Part shown: positions 16,648 through 25,329 of the stretch, piece after piece
Layout of the letters: each line of letters opens with the position of its first letter
Numbering within the stretch: position 1 is the first letter of the stretch
Assembly: GCA_002427815.1 (NCBI GenBank)
Contig: DIZF01000032.1
Location: 1 to 64,000, forward strand
Direction of reading: 5' to 3'
Source of the DNA: Ramlibacter tataouinensis
Lineage (GTDB): Bacteria; Pseudomonadota; Gammaproteobacteria; Burkholderiales; Burkholderiaceae_C
DNA: 64,000 nucleotides
Notes under the pieces: model-generated
The model's input: the letters and a program-made list of their open reading frames with translations, nothing else
What the model was told of the DNA's origin: nothing
Database searches by the model: none
Made by a program: the position numbers and the translations under genes

Positions 16648-17552
16648 CACCCAACCCCAATGGGGCCGCAGTGGCGCCTCCCGCTTTCAAGCCGCAGCGC
16701 CAGGGCTTCCTGGCGGACCTGCTGCGCCACAAGGGCGGCACGTTCGGCCTGGCAGTGGTCGTGCTGTTCGTTCTGCTCGCCGTCTTCGGGCGGCTCGTCG
16801 TTCCGTACGATCCCAACGTCGGCGAACTCGGCAGCACCTTGGCCGGTCCTTCCGCGCAGCATTGGTTCGGCACCGACGAACTGGGGCGCGACACGCTCAG
16901 CCGCGTGATCGACGGGTCGCGCATCGCAGTGGTGGTGGCCTTTCTCTCCGTAGCGCTGGCGATGCTGGCCGGCGTGGTGATCGGCGTCGTCGCCGGCTAC
17001 TTCGGCGGCTGGGTCGACACCGTGCTCAATCGCAGCCAGGACGTGCTGTTCGCATTTCCCACGCTGTTGCTGGCGATCATCATCGTGGCGGTGCTGGGAC
17101 CGGGCCTCATCAACGCGGTGCTGGCCATCGCCATCGTCTACATACCCCGCTTCGCGCGGCTGGCCCGTGCCAGCGCGCTGAGTGTGAAGACGAGCGAGTA
17201 TCTCGACGCCGCAAGGCTTGCCGGGGTGAGCACCACGGCCATCCTGGTGCGCCACATGCTGCCCAACGTCCTGCCGGCCGTCATCGTGCTGGCGGCGCTG
17301 AGCATGTCGACGGCGCAGCTGGCCTACGCGTCGCTGAGCTTCCTCGGGCTCGGAGTCAGCCCGCCCCAGGCCGACTGGGGCAGCATGATGTCCAAGGCCC
17401 GCGACTTCATCACCTTCGCGCCGTGGCTGGTGATCGGCCCCATCGCCGCGCTGGTGCTGTTGATGCTCGCCTTCAATGTCCTCGGCGACGCGATCCGCGA
17501 TGTGCTGGATCCGCGTCACACCACATCCACCGGCCCGGCCACCTCGGTCTAG
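16644..17552 (+). CDS. Peptide-type ABC transporter permease (DppC-like)
   Basis: Second permease, 302 residues. The N-terminal arm precedes a first helix (GLAVVVLFVLLAVFGRLVV), then HWFGTDELGRDTLSRVIDGSR, the DppC/OppC signature. The EAA loop is AARLAGVSTTAILVRHMLPNVLP. It closes with VLGDAIRDVLDPR, the usual end of the family. It overlaps the previous gene by four bases (ATGA) and ends 24 bp before the first D-2-hydroxyacid dehydrogenase. Confidence 0.9.
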   Translation: MTPNPNGAAVAPPAFKPQRQGFLADLLRHKGGTFGLAVVVLFVLLAVFGRLVVPYDPNVGELGSTLAGPSAQHWFGTDELGRDTLSRVIDGSRIAVVVAFLSVALAMLAGVVIGVVAGYFGGWVDTVLNRSQDVLFAFPTLLLAIIIVAVLGPGLINAVLAIAIVYIPRFARLARASALSVKTSEYLDAARLAGVSTTAILVRHMLPNVLPAVIVLAALSMSTAQLAYASLSFLGLGVSPPQADWGSMMSKARDFITFAPWLVIGPIAALVLLMLAFNVLGDAIRDVLDPRHTTSTGPATSV

Positions 17553-17576
17553 CGCCCTCTTCGCTCCATCCATCCA

Positions 17577-18521
17577 ATGTCCGAGATTCACGTCGTCATG
17601 CACCCGCGGTTTCCGCCGGCGGTCGACACCGTGCTGCGCGCCATGCCCGGCATCGTCTTGCACTGTCCCGCCGACACGGCGGGCGTGGTAAGCGCACTGG
17701 ATGATGGCGCGCAGGTGCTGGTCACCTTCACCTGGCGCCCCGAATTCCTGCGCCCGTCGCTGAAATGGATTGCGGGAACGGGCGCCGGGATCGAGCAATA
17801 CCCGCTGGACGCATTGCGCGAGCGCGGCGTCGTCCTCACGACCGCGGCGGGCGTGCATTCCGCCTGCGTGGCCGAGCACGCCTTCGCCCTGATGCTGGCG
17901 CTGATGCGCCGCATCGGGGAAGCGGCTCGCAACATGACGCGCGGCCACTGGGAAGCCCTGCCGGGCGAGCAACTGGCCGGCAAGAAACTGGCGATCATCG
18001 GGCTGGGACGCATCGGCGAAGCGGTGGCTTTGCGCGCCCGCAACTGGGACATGGAAGTCGCCGGCTTGAAGCGCAACCTGGCGCAGTACCAGGGTTGCGT
18101 TTCCGACGTGCGCGGTGCCGACCAGCTCGGCGCGGTCTGCGATTGGGCCGATATCCTGCTGCTGACGGCGCCGGCCAATCCGGATCGCAGCCACCTCGTC
18201 GGCGCGCCCGAGCTCGAACGCCTGGGCGCCGGCTGGATCGTGAACGTGGGCCGCGGCTCTCTGATCGACGAACCCGCCCTGGTGCGCACGCTGGAATCGG
18301 GCCCGCTGCGGGGCGCCGGGCTCGACGTCACCGCGGTGGAACCCCTGCCGGCCCAGTCGCCGCTCTGGCGCCTGCCCAACGTCGTCATCACCGCGCACAA
18401 TGCCGGCGACAGTCCCGGGTACGGGCCGCGCTGGGGCGCCATCTTCGCGCGCAATCTCCTGGCTTTCGGCGGCGCCGGCGAGTGGGTGAACCGGGTACCC
18501 GCCAGCGGGATCGCACCGTGA
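17577..18521 (+). CDS. D-2-hydroxyacid dehydrogenase family protein (first copy)
   Basis: NAD(P)-dependent interconversion of a 2-oxoacid and a D-2-hydroxyacid. 314 residues: split substrate domain, Rossmann motif IIGLGRIG (about 140-147), and the catalytic Arg/Glu/His set in NVGRGSLID, DVTAVEPLP and ITAHNAG. The start follows the permease closely; its stop overlaps the next gene as GTGA. It is only distantly similar to the neighbouring second copy, so the pair is not a recent duplication. It may reduce or oxidise a 2-oxo or 2-hydroxy acid released from the imported compound (inferred). Confidence 0.85.
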   Translation: MSEIHVVMHPRFPPAVDTVLRAMPGIVLHCPADTAGVVSALDDGAQVLVTFTWRPEFLRPSLKWIAGTGAGIEQYPLDALRERGVVLTTAAGVHSACVAEHAFALMLALMRRIGEAARNMTRGHWEALPGEQLAGKKLAIIGLGRIGEAVALRARNWDMEVAGLKRNLAQYQGCVSDVRGADQLGAVCDWADILLLTAPANPDRSHLVGAPELERLGAGWIVNVGRGSLIDEPALVRTLESGPLRGAGLDVTAVEPLPAQSPLWRLPNVVITAHNAGDSPGYGPRWGAIFARNLLAFGGAGEWVNRVPASGIAP

Positions 18522-19486
18522 AGCGCACTTTCCTCATGATTGCGTCGCCGGACGCGCCCACCGAGGATTGGGCCCAGGCCGTTGCGCTTGCCGCGCCCGA
18601 ATTGCAGGTGGTGGTCGCGCCGGACCGCGACAGCGCGCTGCGGCTGCTGCCGCAAGCCGATGCGGCCTTCGGCACGCTGGACGCCGAGCTGCTGGCACAA
18701 GCCAGCCGGCTGGCCTGGCTGCAGGCGCCCCAGGCAGCACCCCCCGCCGGCTACTTCTTCCCGGAACTGGTCGCGCACCCGGTGCAGGTGACCAATTTCA
18801 GGGGCATCTACAACGACCATGTGGCAACTCATGCCGTGGCCATGCTGCTGGCCCTGGCGCGGGGCTTTCCGAGATACATGCGCCAGCAGGGGCGGGGCGA
18901 ATGGAGCCGGCATCTGGCCGACGAGGACGTGCTGCATCTGCCGGAGAGCCGGGTGCTGGTGGTCGGGGTCGGCGGCATCGGCGCCGAGATCGGCCGGATG
19001 GTCGCTGCCTTCGGCGCGAAGGTCGTCGGCATCGATCCGCGCCGCACCGAACCGGTCGAAGGGATAGCCACGATCTTTCCGCCCGCCGAGCTCGACCGGC
19101 TGTTGCCTTCGGCCGATGCCGTGATCCTGACCTTGCCGCACACCCCGGAAAGCGAAGGTCTCATCGATGCCCGGCGCCTGGCTCTGATGCAACCGCGCAG
19201 CCTGTTGATCAACATCGGGCGCGGGGCCACCGTGCGACTCGATCCCCTGGTCGAAGCGTTGCGCCAGGAACGACTGGGCGGAGCCGCCCTCGATGTGTTC
19301 GAGGAGGAGCCGTTGCCGCCGGACCATCCGCTGTGGCGCGAGCCGCGGGCCTTGCTCACCCCGCATGTCGCCGTGGTCGGCCCCCACATCGTCGAACGCC
19401 GCCTGGCGGTTCTTTGCGACAACGCGCAACGGTTCGCCGCCGGGCAGCCGCTGCGCAACGTGGTCGACAAGGCGCTTTGGTACTAG
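18518..19486 (+). CDS. D-2-hydroxyacid dehydrogenase family protein (second copy)
   Basis: 322 residues; start GTG 18518 overlaps the preceding stop. Segments include FRGIYNDHVATHAVAMLLALARG, the NAD motif VVGVGGIGAEIG, the catalytic Arg in NIGRGATV, Glu in DVFEEEPLPPDHPLW and His in LTPHVAV. The N-terminal third is more divergent than the nucleotide-binding part. It stands next to an unrelated-looking second dehydrogenase of the same superfamily, suggesting that two different hydroxyacids or two directions of one conversion are handled. Confidence 0.85.
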   Translation: MKRTFLMIASPDAPTEDWAQAVALAAPELQVVVAPDRDSALRLLPQADAAFGTLDAELLAQASRLAWLQAPQAAPPAGYFFPELVAHPVQVTNFRGIYNDHVATHAVAMLLALARGFPRYMRQQGRGEWSRHLADEDVLHLPESRVLVVGVGGIGAEIGRMVAAFGAKVVGIDPRRTEPVEGIATIFPPAELDRLLPSADAVILTLPHTPESEGLIDARRLALMQPRSLLINIGRGATVRLDPLVEALRQERLGGAALDVFEEEPLPPDHPLWREPRALLTPHVAVVGPHIVERRLAVLCDNAQRFAAGQPLRNVVDKALWY

Positions 19487-19488
19487 CC

Positions 19489-20754
19489 ATGACCGTCCAA
19501 TCAACTGCCTTCGTTTTCGGGACGGACCTGCTGGGCGAGGGCTGCGACGCCGTCCTGGACAACCTGCAGCACCGCGGCGGAATGGATGGCGTGGCGCTCT
19601 GTGCCACCTACCACGACGCGCGCGACGTGTTCCCGCACAACCCGAAGTTCCATGTATACCGCCATCAGGGCGACATCGCGTGGTTCAACCCGGAGCTGAG
19701 CCGCTATCGCAGCGGGCTGATTCCACGCAAGGCCGACGCGGCCGGCGACGTGGACGTGTTATCCGAACTGTGCCAACGGGCGGGACGGCGCGGCATGGCC
19801 GTTGATGCCTGGACGATCTTCCTGCACAACTCGGTGCTGGGCGCCGAACATCCGGATTGCGTCACTCGCAACGTCTACGGCGATCCCTACCTCAGCGATC
19901 TGTGTCCGGCCAATCCGCGCGTGCGCGCGTACTGCCGCGAACTGGCGGGCGATCTCTCGCGCTACCCGGTCCGGCGCCTGCTGGCCGAAAGCCTGCACTA
20001 CCGACCGCTGGAACACGGCGAACACCACGAACGCTACCTGATCCACCTGCCGGCGCAGGCCCGCACCCTGCTGTCGCTGTGCTTCTGCCCGCATTGCCGC
20101 GAAGCCGGCGAACGCTGCGGCGTCCAGGTCGAGGGCCTGGCCTCGGCGGTGCGCAACGCACTCGAGCCGATCTGGCAGGGGCAGGTGTCGGCCGGCGATT
20201 CGGCCCCGCCGCTGCCGGTAGCCGCCCAGGCGGAGCTCGCCGGGTATCTGGATGCGCGCGCGGCCGTGGTCGCCAGCCTGGTCGCCCAGGTGCGCGACGC
20301 GATGCAGCCATCCGCGGTGCAGCTCAGCTTCATCGACCATGCCGGCGCGATGTCGCACGTCATGGCCGGAACCAGCGCGGACGATGAAGTGACCGCCTCG
20401 TCGCGCAAGCTGGGCATCGCGCTGCCGGCGGTCGCCGCGGCATGCGACGAGATCTGTGTCCTGGGCTACGTGGACACTCGCGAGCGCCTGCAAGCCCAGC
20501 TCGCCAGCTACGCCCGGGTGCTGGGGCCGGATGCGAAGTTTTCGGTGGCGCTGCGCCCCCTGCTGCCCGATTGCCGGAGCGAGGAGAACCTGGGCGAGAA
20601 AGTTGCGGCCGTGCTCGATTCGGGCGCGACGGGCATTGCCTTCTATCACTACGCCATGATGCCGCTGAACCGGCTCGACTGGATCCGGCATGCCATGGCC
20701 CTCGCAGGCGCGGCCCCCCCGGCGCCGGCCGTGGCAACGAAGGAGTCATCGTGA
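19489..20754 (+). CDS. Unrecognised 421-residue protein, possibly a TIM-barrel hydrolase-like enzyme
   Basis: I do not recognise the family with certainty. There is no signal peptide or membrane segment. Conserved-looking stretches include DAWTIFLHNSVLG, GDPYLSDLCPANPRVRAY, RRLLAESLHYRPLEHGEHH, CFCPHCREAGERC (possible metal-binding cysteines) and a C-terminal GIAFYHYAMMPLNRLDWI. The alternation of short hydrophobic strands with charged loop ends recalls predicted glycosidase-like TIM barrels. ATG 19489 follows the previous stop by two bases. Its stop overlaps the next start (GTGA), so it belongs to the operon. It is the prime candidate for an uncharacterised catabolic step here. Confidence 0.6.
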   Translation: MTVQSTAFVFGTDLLGEGCDAVLDNLQHRGGMDGVALCATYHDARDVFPHNPKFHVYRHQGDIAWFNPELSRYRSGLIPRKADAAGDVDVLSELCQRAGRRGMAVDAWTIFLHNSVLGAEHPDCVTRNVYGDPYLSDLCPANPRVRAYCRELAGDLSRYPVRRLLAESLHYRPLEHGEHHERYLIHLPAQARTLLSLCFCPHCREAGERCGVQVEGLASAVRNALEPIWQGQVSAGDSAPPLPVAAQAELAGYLDARAAVVASLVAQVRDAMQPSAVQLSFIDHAGAMSHVMAGTSADDEVTASSRKLGIALPAVAAACDEICVLGYVDTRERLQAQLASYARVLGPDAKFSVALRPLLPDCRSEENLGEKVAAVLDSGATGIAFYHYAMMPLNRLDWIRHAMALAGAAPPAPAVATKESS

Positions 20755-21668
20755 AAGTCCTGTTGACCGGCGCAGCCGGACATGTGGCGACCCTGGCGCT
20801 GCCCGGGCTGCAGGGCCATGAGCTGCGGCTCGCCGATGTGCGCACCCCCGCCGTGCTGCCCAAAGGCGCGAGCTTCCATTCCGTGAGCCTGCTCGACGCC
20901 AGCGATGCCGAAATGACGCAGCTGTTCCGCGGCATGGAAGCCGTGGTGCACAGCGCCTACATTCCGTCGGCCGAACGCGATGTCTACAGCGTCTCGCCGC
21001 CGCAGATCGAGCGCTTCGAGGCCGAGTTCGACAACATCCGCATGGCCCAGCGGGTATACCGGTGCGCACTGGAGGCCGGCGTGCGGCGCGTGGTGGTGGT
21101 TTCATCGAACCATGCCGCCGACTGGTACGAGCACAACGAGGTCCACAGTCGGCGTCGGGAGACCGTGTACCCCACGGATTACCCGCTGGCGGACAATTTC
21201 TACGGCTGGTCCAAGGCTTCGTACGAGCTGCTGGCCTACCCTTACGCCTGCGGCACCTTCGGGCGCCGCATGGAGGTCGTGATGCTGCGGATCGGCTCGC
21301 CCTACCCGATCGACGTGTCACGGTTTGAGCCGGGCGTGGCACCGGCGCCTGCCGGATTGCCGCGACCGCGCGGCAGCGCGGCGTTCAAGCGCGCTCTCGG
21401 CGCCTGGCTGAGCGACCGCGACTGCGCATCCCTGTTCCGCTGCGCGCTCGAGGCCAGGCTGGCCCTGGCCGGCGACGCCGTGCCCTGGGTGATCGCCTAC
21501 GGCATTTCCGACAACACGCGGGCCTTCTGGTCGCTCGAGTCGGCGCGGCAAGTGCTGGGCTACTCGCCCCAGGACGACTCCGAAGTCGTCCATGCCGACG
21601 CCGTGCGCCGGCTGCTCGGCACCGGCGAGAGCGGCGCTGCCGGACGACTGGGGCCCGCACCGCCATGA
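20751..21668 (+). CDS. NAD-dependent epimerase/dehydratase-like extended SDR, uronate-dehydrogenase-like
   Basis: 305 residues. Glycine motif LLTGAAGHVA at the N-terminus, VVVVSSNHAADWY and the active-site YGWSK (YxxxK). The SSNH plus DNFYGWSK layout resembles uronate dehydrogenases and related sugar-oxidising SDRs. Start GTG 20751 has AAGGAG five bases upstream and overlaps the stop of the unknown gene. The C-terminal end (about 20 residues) is rich in G, A and P and may be disordered. The substrate is presumably a sugar-acid-like or cyclic moiety of the cluster's compound. Confidence 0.8.
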   Translation: MKVLLTGAAGHVATLALPGLQGHELRLADVRTPAVLPKGASFHSVSLLDASDAEMTQLFRGMEAVVHSAYIPSAERDVYSVSPPQIERFEAEFDNIRMAQRVYRCALEAGVRRVVVVSSNHAADWYEHNEVHSRRRETVYPTDYPLADNFYGWSKASYELLAYPYACGTFGRRMEVVMLRIGSPYPIDVSRFEPGVAPAPAGLPRPRGSAAFKRALGAWLSDRDCASLFRCALEARLALAGDAVPWVIAYGISDNTRAFWSLESARQVLGYSPQDDSEVVHADAVRRLLGTGESGAAGRLGPAPP

Positions 21669-21745
21669 GAATGCCATCTGTCCCGCCCCACGCTTTTGCC
21701 TTCCTGTTCACTTCCCATCGACCTGTTCCTTCACGAGGCTGTTCC

Positions 21746-22711
21746 ATGCTCAGACGTTTCCTGCTTTCCGCACTGGTCCTTGCTGCCGGTGCGCTCGCGC
21801 TGCCGGCGCTGGCCGCCTATCCCGACAAGCCGATCCGGCTGATCGTGCCGTCGGCGCCCGGCGGCGCACCCGACGCGCTCATGCGCGCGCTGGCCCAGCA
21901 GATGTCGCAGCAGATGGGCGTGCCCATCGTCATCGACAACAAGCCGGGCGGCTCCTACACGATCGGCACCATGGAACTGGTGCACGCCGCGCCCGACGGC
22001 TACACCCTGGCTTACGGCAACGTGGTGTCGCTGGCGACCAACCGGTCATTGCTGGCGCACGTGCCCTATGACGTGGAGAAGGACCTGACGCTGATCTCGA
22101 ACACGCTGCGCCTGTCGAACCTGATGATCGTCAACAACGACCTGCCGGTCAAAACGGTGCCGGAGCTGATCGCGTATGCGAAGAAGAATCCGGGCAAGCT
22201 GGCGTTCGCGTCCGACGGCAACGGCACCACAGCGCATCTGGGCGTGGAGCTGTTCAAGGCGATGACCGGAGTGCACATGCTGCACGTGCCCTATCGCGCC
22301 GCCACCGCGGCCATCACCGACCTGATGGGCGGCGGCATCCAGCTCATGATGGTCAACACGCCGGTTTCGGGTCCGCAGGCCCAGGCCGGCCGGGTGCGGG
22401 CCATCGGAATCTCGTCGCTGCAGCGCTCGCCAACCTACCCCGACGTGCCGACCATTGCCGAAACGGTGCCGGGCTTCGAGGTCACGGCCTGGGGCGGCGT
22501 CATAGCCCCGGCCAACCTGCCGAAAGACATCGTGGCGAAGCTCAATGCCGAGATCCGCACCGCGCTGGCCAGCCCGGCGCTGCGCGAGCGCTTCAAGGCG
22601 TTGGGTGCCGACCCCGATCCCAGCACGCCCGAGGAGTTCCTGCAGCTGTCGCGCCGCGAGACAGTCAAGTGGGCCAGGATCGTCAAGTTCTCCGGCGCCA
22701 AAATCGATTGA
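21746..22711 (+). CDS. Tripartite tricarboxylate transporter (Bug) substrate-binding protein
   Basis: Periplasmic binding protein of 321 residues with a signal peptide (MLRRFLLSALVLAAG to PALAA). Bug-family segments: YPDKPIRLIVPSAPGG, VIDNKPGGSYTIGT, HVPYRAATAAITDLMGG, YPDVPTIAETVPGFE. No TctA/TctB membrane genes lie nearby. As with most of the many Bug proteins in Burkholderiales, it is an orphan that may share a membrane partner encoded elsewhere or act as a sensor. A carboxylate ligand is likely. Confidence 0.9.
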   Translation: MLRRFLLSALVLAAGALALPALAAYPDKPIRLIVPSAPGGAPDALMRALAQQMSQQMGVPIVIDNKPGGSYTIGTMELVHAAPDGYTLAYGNVVSLATNRSLLAHVPYDVEKDLTLISNTLRLSNLMIVNNDLPVKTVPELIAYAKKNPGKLAFASDGNGTTAHLGVELFKAMTGVHMLHVPYRAATAAITDLMGGGIQLMMVNTPVSGPQAQAGRVRAIGISSLQRSPTYPDVPTIAETVPGFEVTAWGGVIAPANLPKDIVAKLNAEIRTALASPALRERFKALGADPDPSTPEEFLQLSRRETVKWARIVKFSGAKID

Positions 22712-22721
22712 GGAGCCACCC

Positions 22722-23837
22722 ATGAGCCCCTGGAAAGCCGCGCAGCCGGGCGACCCGGTCAGCGCCATCGACACCCCCGCGCTGGTGCTGGACCTCGACG
22801 CCTTCGAGCGCAACCTGCAGCGCATGGCCAAGGCCCTGGCCGGCAGCACCGTGCGCTTGCGCCCTCATGCCAAGAGCCACAAATGTCCCGAGATCGCGCG
22901 GCGCCAGGTGGCGCTGGGCGCCGTGGGCGTCTGCTGCCAGAAGGTCAGTGAAGCAGCCGTCTTCGTGGCGGCCGGCATCCAGGACGTGCTGGTCACCAAC
23001 GAGGTGATGGGCGACGCCAAGATCCGCCATCTGCTCGAGCTGGCGCGGCAGGCCCGCATCGGCGTGCTGGTCGATCATCCGCAGCAGATCCAGGCGCTCG
23101 CCCTCGCGGCGCAGGCGCAGTCCGTGAAGCTGGACGTCTACGTCGAGGTCAACGTCGGGGCCAACCGCTGCGGCGTGGCGCCCGGTGATGCCGCCGCGCC
23201 GCTGGCCCGCCAGATCGCAGCCAGCGCACCGCTGCGCTTTGCCGGCCTGCAGTGCTACCACGGGTCGGCGCAGCATCTGCGCAGTCCTCAAGCTCGGGCC
23301 GACGCTGTTCGCAGCGCCGTCGATGCGGCTCGCCGGACGGTCAAGGCCATCGAAGCGTGCGGCATCGCCGTCGAGCGTGTGACCGGCGCGGGCACCGGCA
23401 CCTTCATGCACGAGCGCGACAGCGGCGTCTTCAACGAGCTGCAGGCCGGCTCCTATGTGTTCATGGACCGCGATTACGGCGACAACCAGCGCGGCGAGGG
23501 CGAAATCGCTTTCGAACACGCGTTGTTCGTGCGCACCACGGTGATGAGCCGACCCGGCGCGGATCGCGCGGTGGTCGATGCCGGCCTGAAGGCCTCGAGC
23601 GTGGACTCCGGCATGCCCACCGTCTGGCAGCGCCCCGACCTGGTTTATGCCAAGGCCGCCGACGAGCACGGCACGCTGGCCACGGTCAACGAGGCCGCGC
23701 TGGCGCTGGGCGACCGCTTGCTGCTGGTGCCGGGGCATTGCGACCCGACGGTGAACCTCTACGACGAGCTGGTCTGCATCCGCGGCGACCGGGTCGAGGC
23801 GATCTGGCCCATCACGGCGCGCGGCGCATTGCTGTAA
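22722..23837 (+). CDS. DSD1/D-threonine-aldolase-type PLP enzyme (first copy)
   Basis: 371 residues; fold-type III (alanine-racemase-like) N-terminal barrel with PLP lysine K51 in LRPHAKSHKC and a C-terminal beta domain with the metal-binding H-x-C pattern in GHCDPTVNLYD. This architecture is shared by D-threonine aldolase, D-serine dehydratase DSD1 and beta-hydroxyaspartate aldolase (BhcC). The CQKVSEA and GAGTGTFMHERD segments are close to the BhcC/3-hydroxy-D-aspartate aldolase group. AGGAG lies seven bases before ATG 22722. It probably splits or dehydrates a beta-hydroxy-D-amino acid; which reaction cannot be read from sequence. Confidence 0.8.
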   Translation: MSPWKAAQPGDPVSAIDTPALVLDLDAFERNLQRMAKALAGSTVRLRPHAKSHKCPEIARRQVALGAVGVCCQKVSEAAVFVAAGIQDVLVTNEVMGDAKIRHLLELARQARIGVLVDHPQQIQALALAAQAQSVKLDVYVEVNVGANRCGVAPGDAAAPLARQIAASAPLRFAGLQCYHGSAQHLRSPQARADAVRSAVDAARRTVKAIEACGIAVERVTGAGTGTFMHERDSGVFNELQAGSYVFMDRDYGDNQRGEGEIAFEHALFVRTTVMSRPGADRAVVDAGLKASSVDSGMPTVWQRPDLVYAKAADEHGTLATVNEAALALGDRLLLVPGHCDPTVNLYDELVCIRGDRVEAIWPITARGALL

Positions 23838-23864
23838 CCCACCAACCTCTCGACAAGGCCCCAG

Positions 23865-25328
23865 ATGCAAGAAACATTCGACATCCTGATTCGCAACGCC
23901 AGCGTCGTCGACGGCACCGGCGCGCCCCGCTACCCCGGCGACATCGGCATTTGCGGCGACCGCATAGTGCGCATCGGCGACCTCGCGGCGCAGCGCGGCA
24001 AGGTGGAGATCGACCTGGCCGGGCGCATCGCGGCGCCGGGCTTCATCGACGCCCACACCCATGATGACCGGCTGATGCTGTCCAGTCCCGACATGGCGCC
24101 CAAGGTCAGCCAGGGCATCACCACGGTGGTGGCCGGCAATTGCGGCATCTCGCTGGCACCGATGCCGCACGTGCCGCAGCCGGTGACGCCGCCGCTGAAC
24201 CTGCTGGACGAGGACGGCAAGTGGTTTTCCTTCCCCACCTTCGCTGCCTACATCGCCGAACTGAAGGCCAAGCCGGCCGCGACCAACTGCGCCCTGCTGG
24301 TGGGACACACCACCTTGCGCGTGGTGACCATGGACGACCTGCAGCAGCCGGCCACGGCGCAGCAGATCGAGCGCATGCGCGGCCTGGTGCGCGAGGCACT
24401 GGAAGCCGGCGCCATCGGCGTGTCGACCGGCCTGTTCTACGAGCCCGCGATCGCCGCGCCAACCGAGGAAGTGATCGCCGTGTGCCGCCCCCTCAAGGAG
24501 TTCGGCGGCGTGTACTGCACCCATATGCGCGACGAGGCGGACCGCGTGGTCGACTCGCTGGAAGAAACCTTCCGCATCGGGCGCGAGGTCGGCGTTCCGG
24601 TGGTGATCTCGCATCTCAAGGTGGTGGGCGAGGCCAACCGCGGCCGGTCCCAGGAAGCGATCGATTTGATCGAAAAGAACATGGCGACCCAGCCGATCTG
24701 CGTCGACTGCTATCCCTACACCGCCGGCTCCACCGTCCTGTCGGCCGACCGCGCGGCCAGCTCCTCGCGCGTGATCGTCAGCTGGTCCAAACCGCTGCCC
24801 CAATATGCAGGCCAGGACCTGGACGCGATCGCCAGGCAGATGGGGGTCAGCCAGGAGGAAGCCATCGGGCGGCTGAGCCCGGCCGGCGGCATCTACTTCC
24901 GGCTCGACGAGTCCGACGTGCAGCGCATCCTCCAGTACGGCAAGACGATGATAGGCTCGGACGGCCTGCCGCACGACGCCTCGCCGCATCCGCGGCTGTG
25001 GGGAACCTTTCCGCGGGTGCTGGGCCACTATGGCCGCCTGCTCGGGCTGTTCCCGCTGGAGACCGCCGTGTACAAGATGACCGGCCTCACGGCGAAGAAC
25101 TTCGGCCTGAAGGACCGGGGCGTGCTGCGCGAAGGCGCCTATGCCGACCTGACGCTGTTCGACGCCGACACCATCGACTCGGCCGCCACCTACGAGAAGC
25201 CGATCGCGCCGGCGCGGGGCATCGACACGGTGATCGTCAACGGCGCCGTGGTGTGGCGCAACGGCAAGTCCACCGGCTCGCGTCCGGGGAGGGTGCTCAA
25301 CCGCGAAACGCAATCGGCCGGAAGCTGA
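23865..25328 (+). CDS. N-acyl-D-amino-acid deacylase (D-aminoacylase, amidohydrolase superfamily)
   Basis: Zinc amidohydrolase of 487 residues that would release free D-amino acids from N-acyl-D-amino acids. N-terminal beta domain (FDILIRNASVVDGTG), metal HxH in FIDAHTHDD, VVAGNCGISLAPM with the family's conserved cysteine, ISHLKVVG, IGSDGLPHDASPHPRLWGTFPRVLG, and the closing GVLREGAYADLTLFD. It sits between two DSD1-type PLP genes, which argues that the released amino acids feed those enzymes. It begins 27 bp after the previous stop. Confidence 0.88.
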   Translation: MQETFDILIRNASVVDGTGAPRYPGDIGICGDRIVRIGDLAAQRGKVEIDLAGRIAAPGFIDAHTHDDRLMLSSPDMAPKVSQGITTVVAGNCGISLAPMPHVPQPVTPPLNLLDEDGKWFSFPTFAAYIAELKAKPAATNCALLVGHTTLRVVTMDDLQQPATAQQIERMRGLVREALEAGAIGVSTGLFYEPAIAAPTEEVIAVCRPLKEFGGVYCTHMRDEADRVVDSLEETFRIGREVGVPVVISHLKVVGEANRGRSQEAIDLIEKNMATQPICVDCYPYTAGSTVLSADRAASSSRVIVSWSKPLPQYAGQDLDAIARQMGVSQEEAIGRLSPAGGIYFRLDESDVQRILQYGKTMIGSDGLPHDASPHPRLWGTFPRVLGHYGRLLGLFPLETAVYKMTGLTAKNFGLKDRGVLREGAYADLTLFDADTIDSAATYEKPIAPARGIDTVIVNGAVVWRNGKSTGSRPGRVLNRETQSAGS

Positions 25329-25329
25329 G

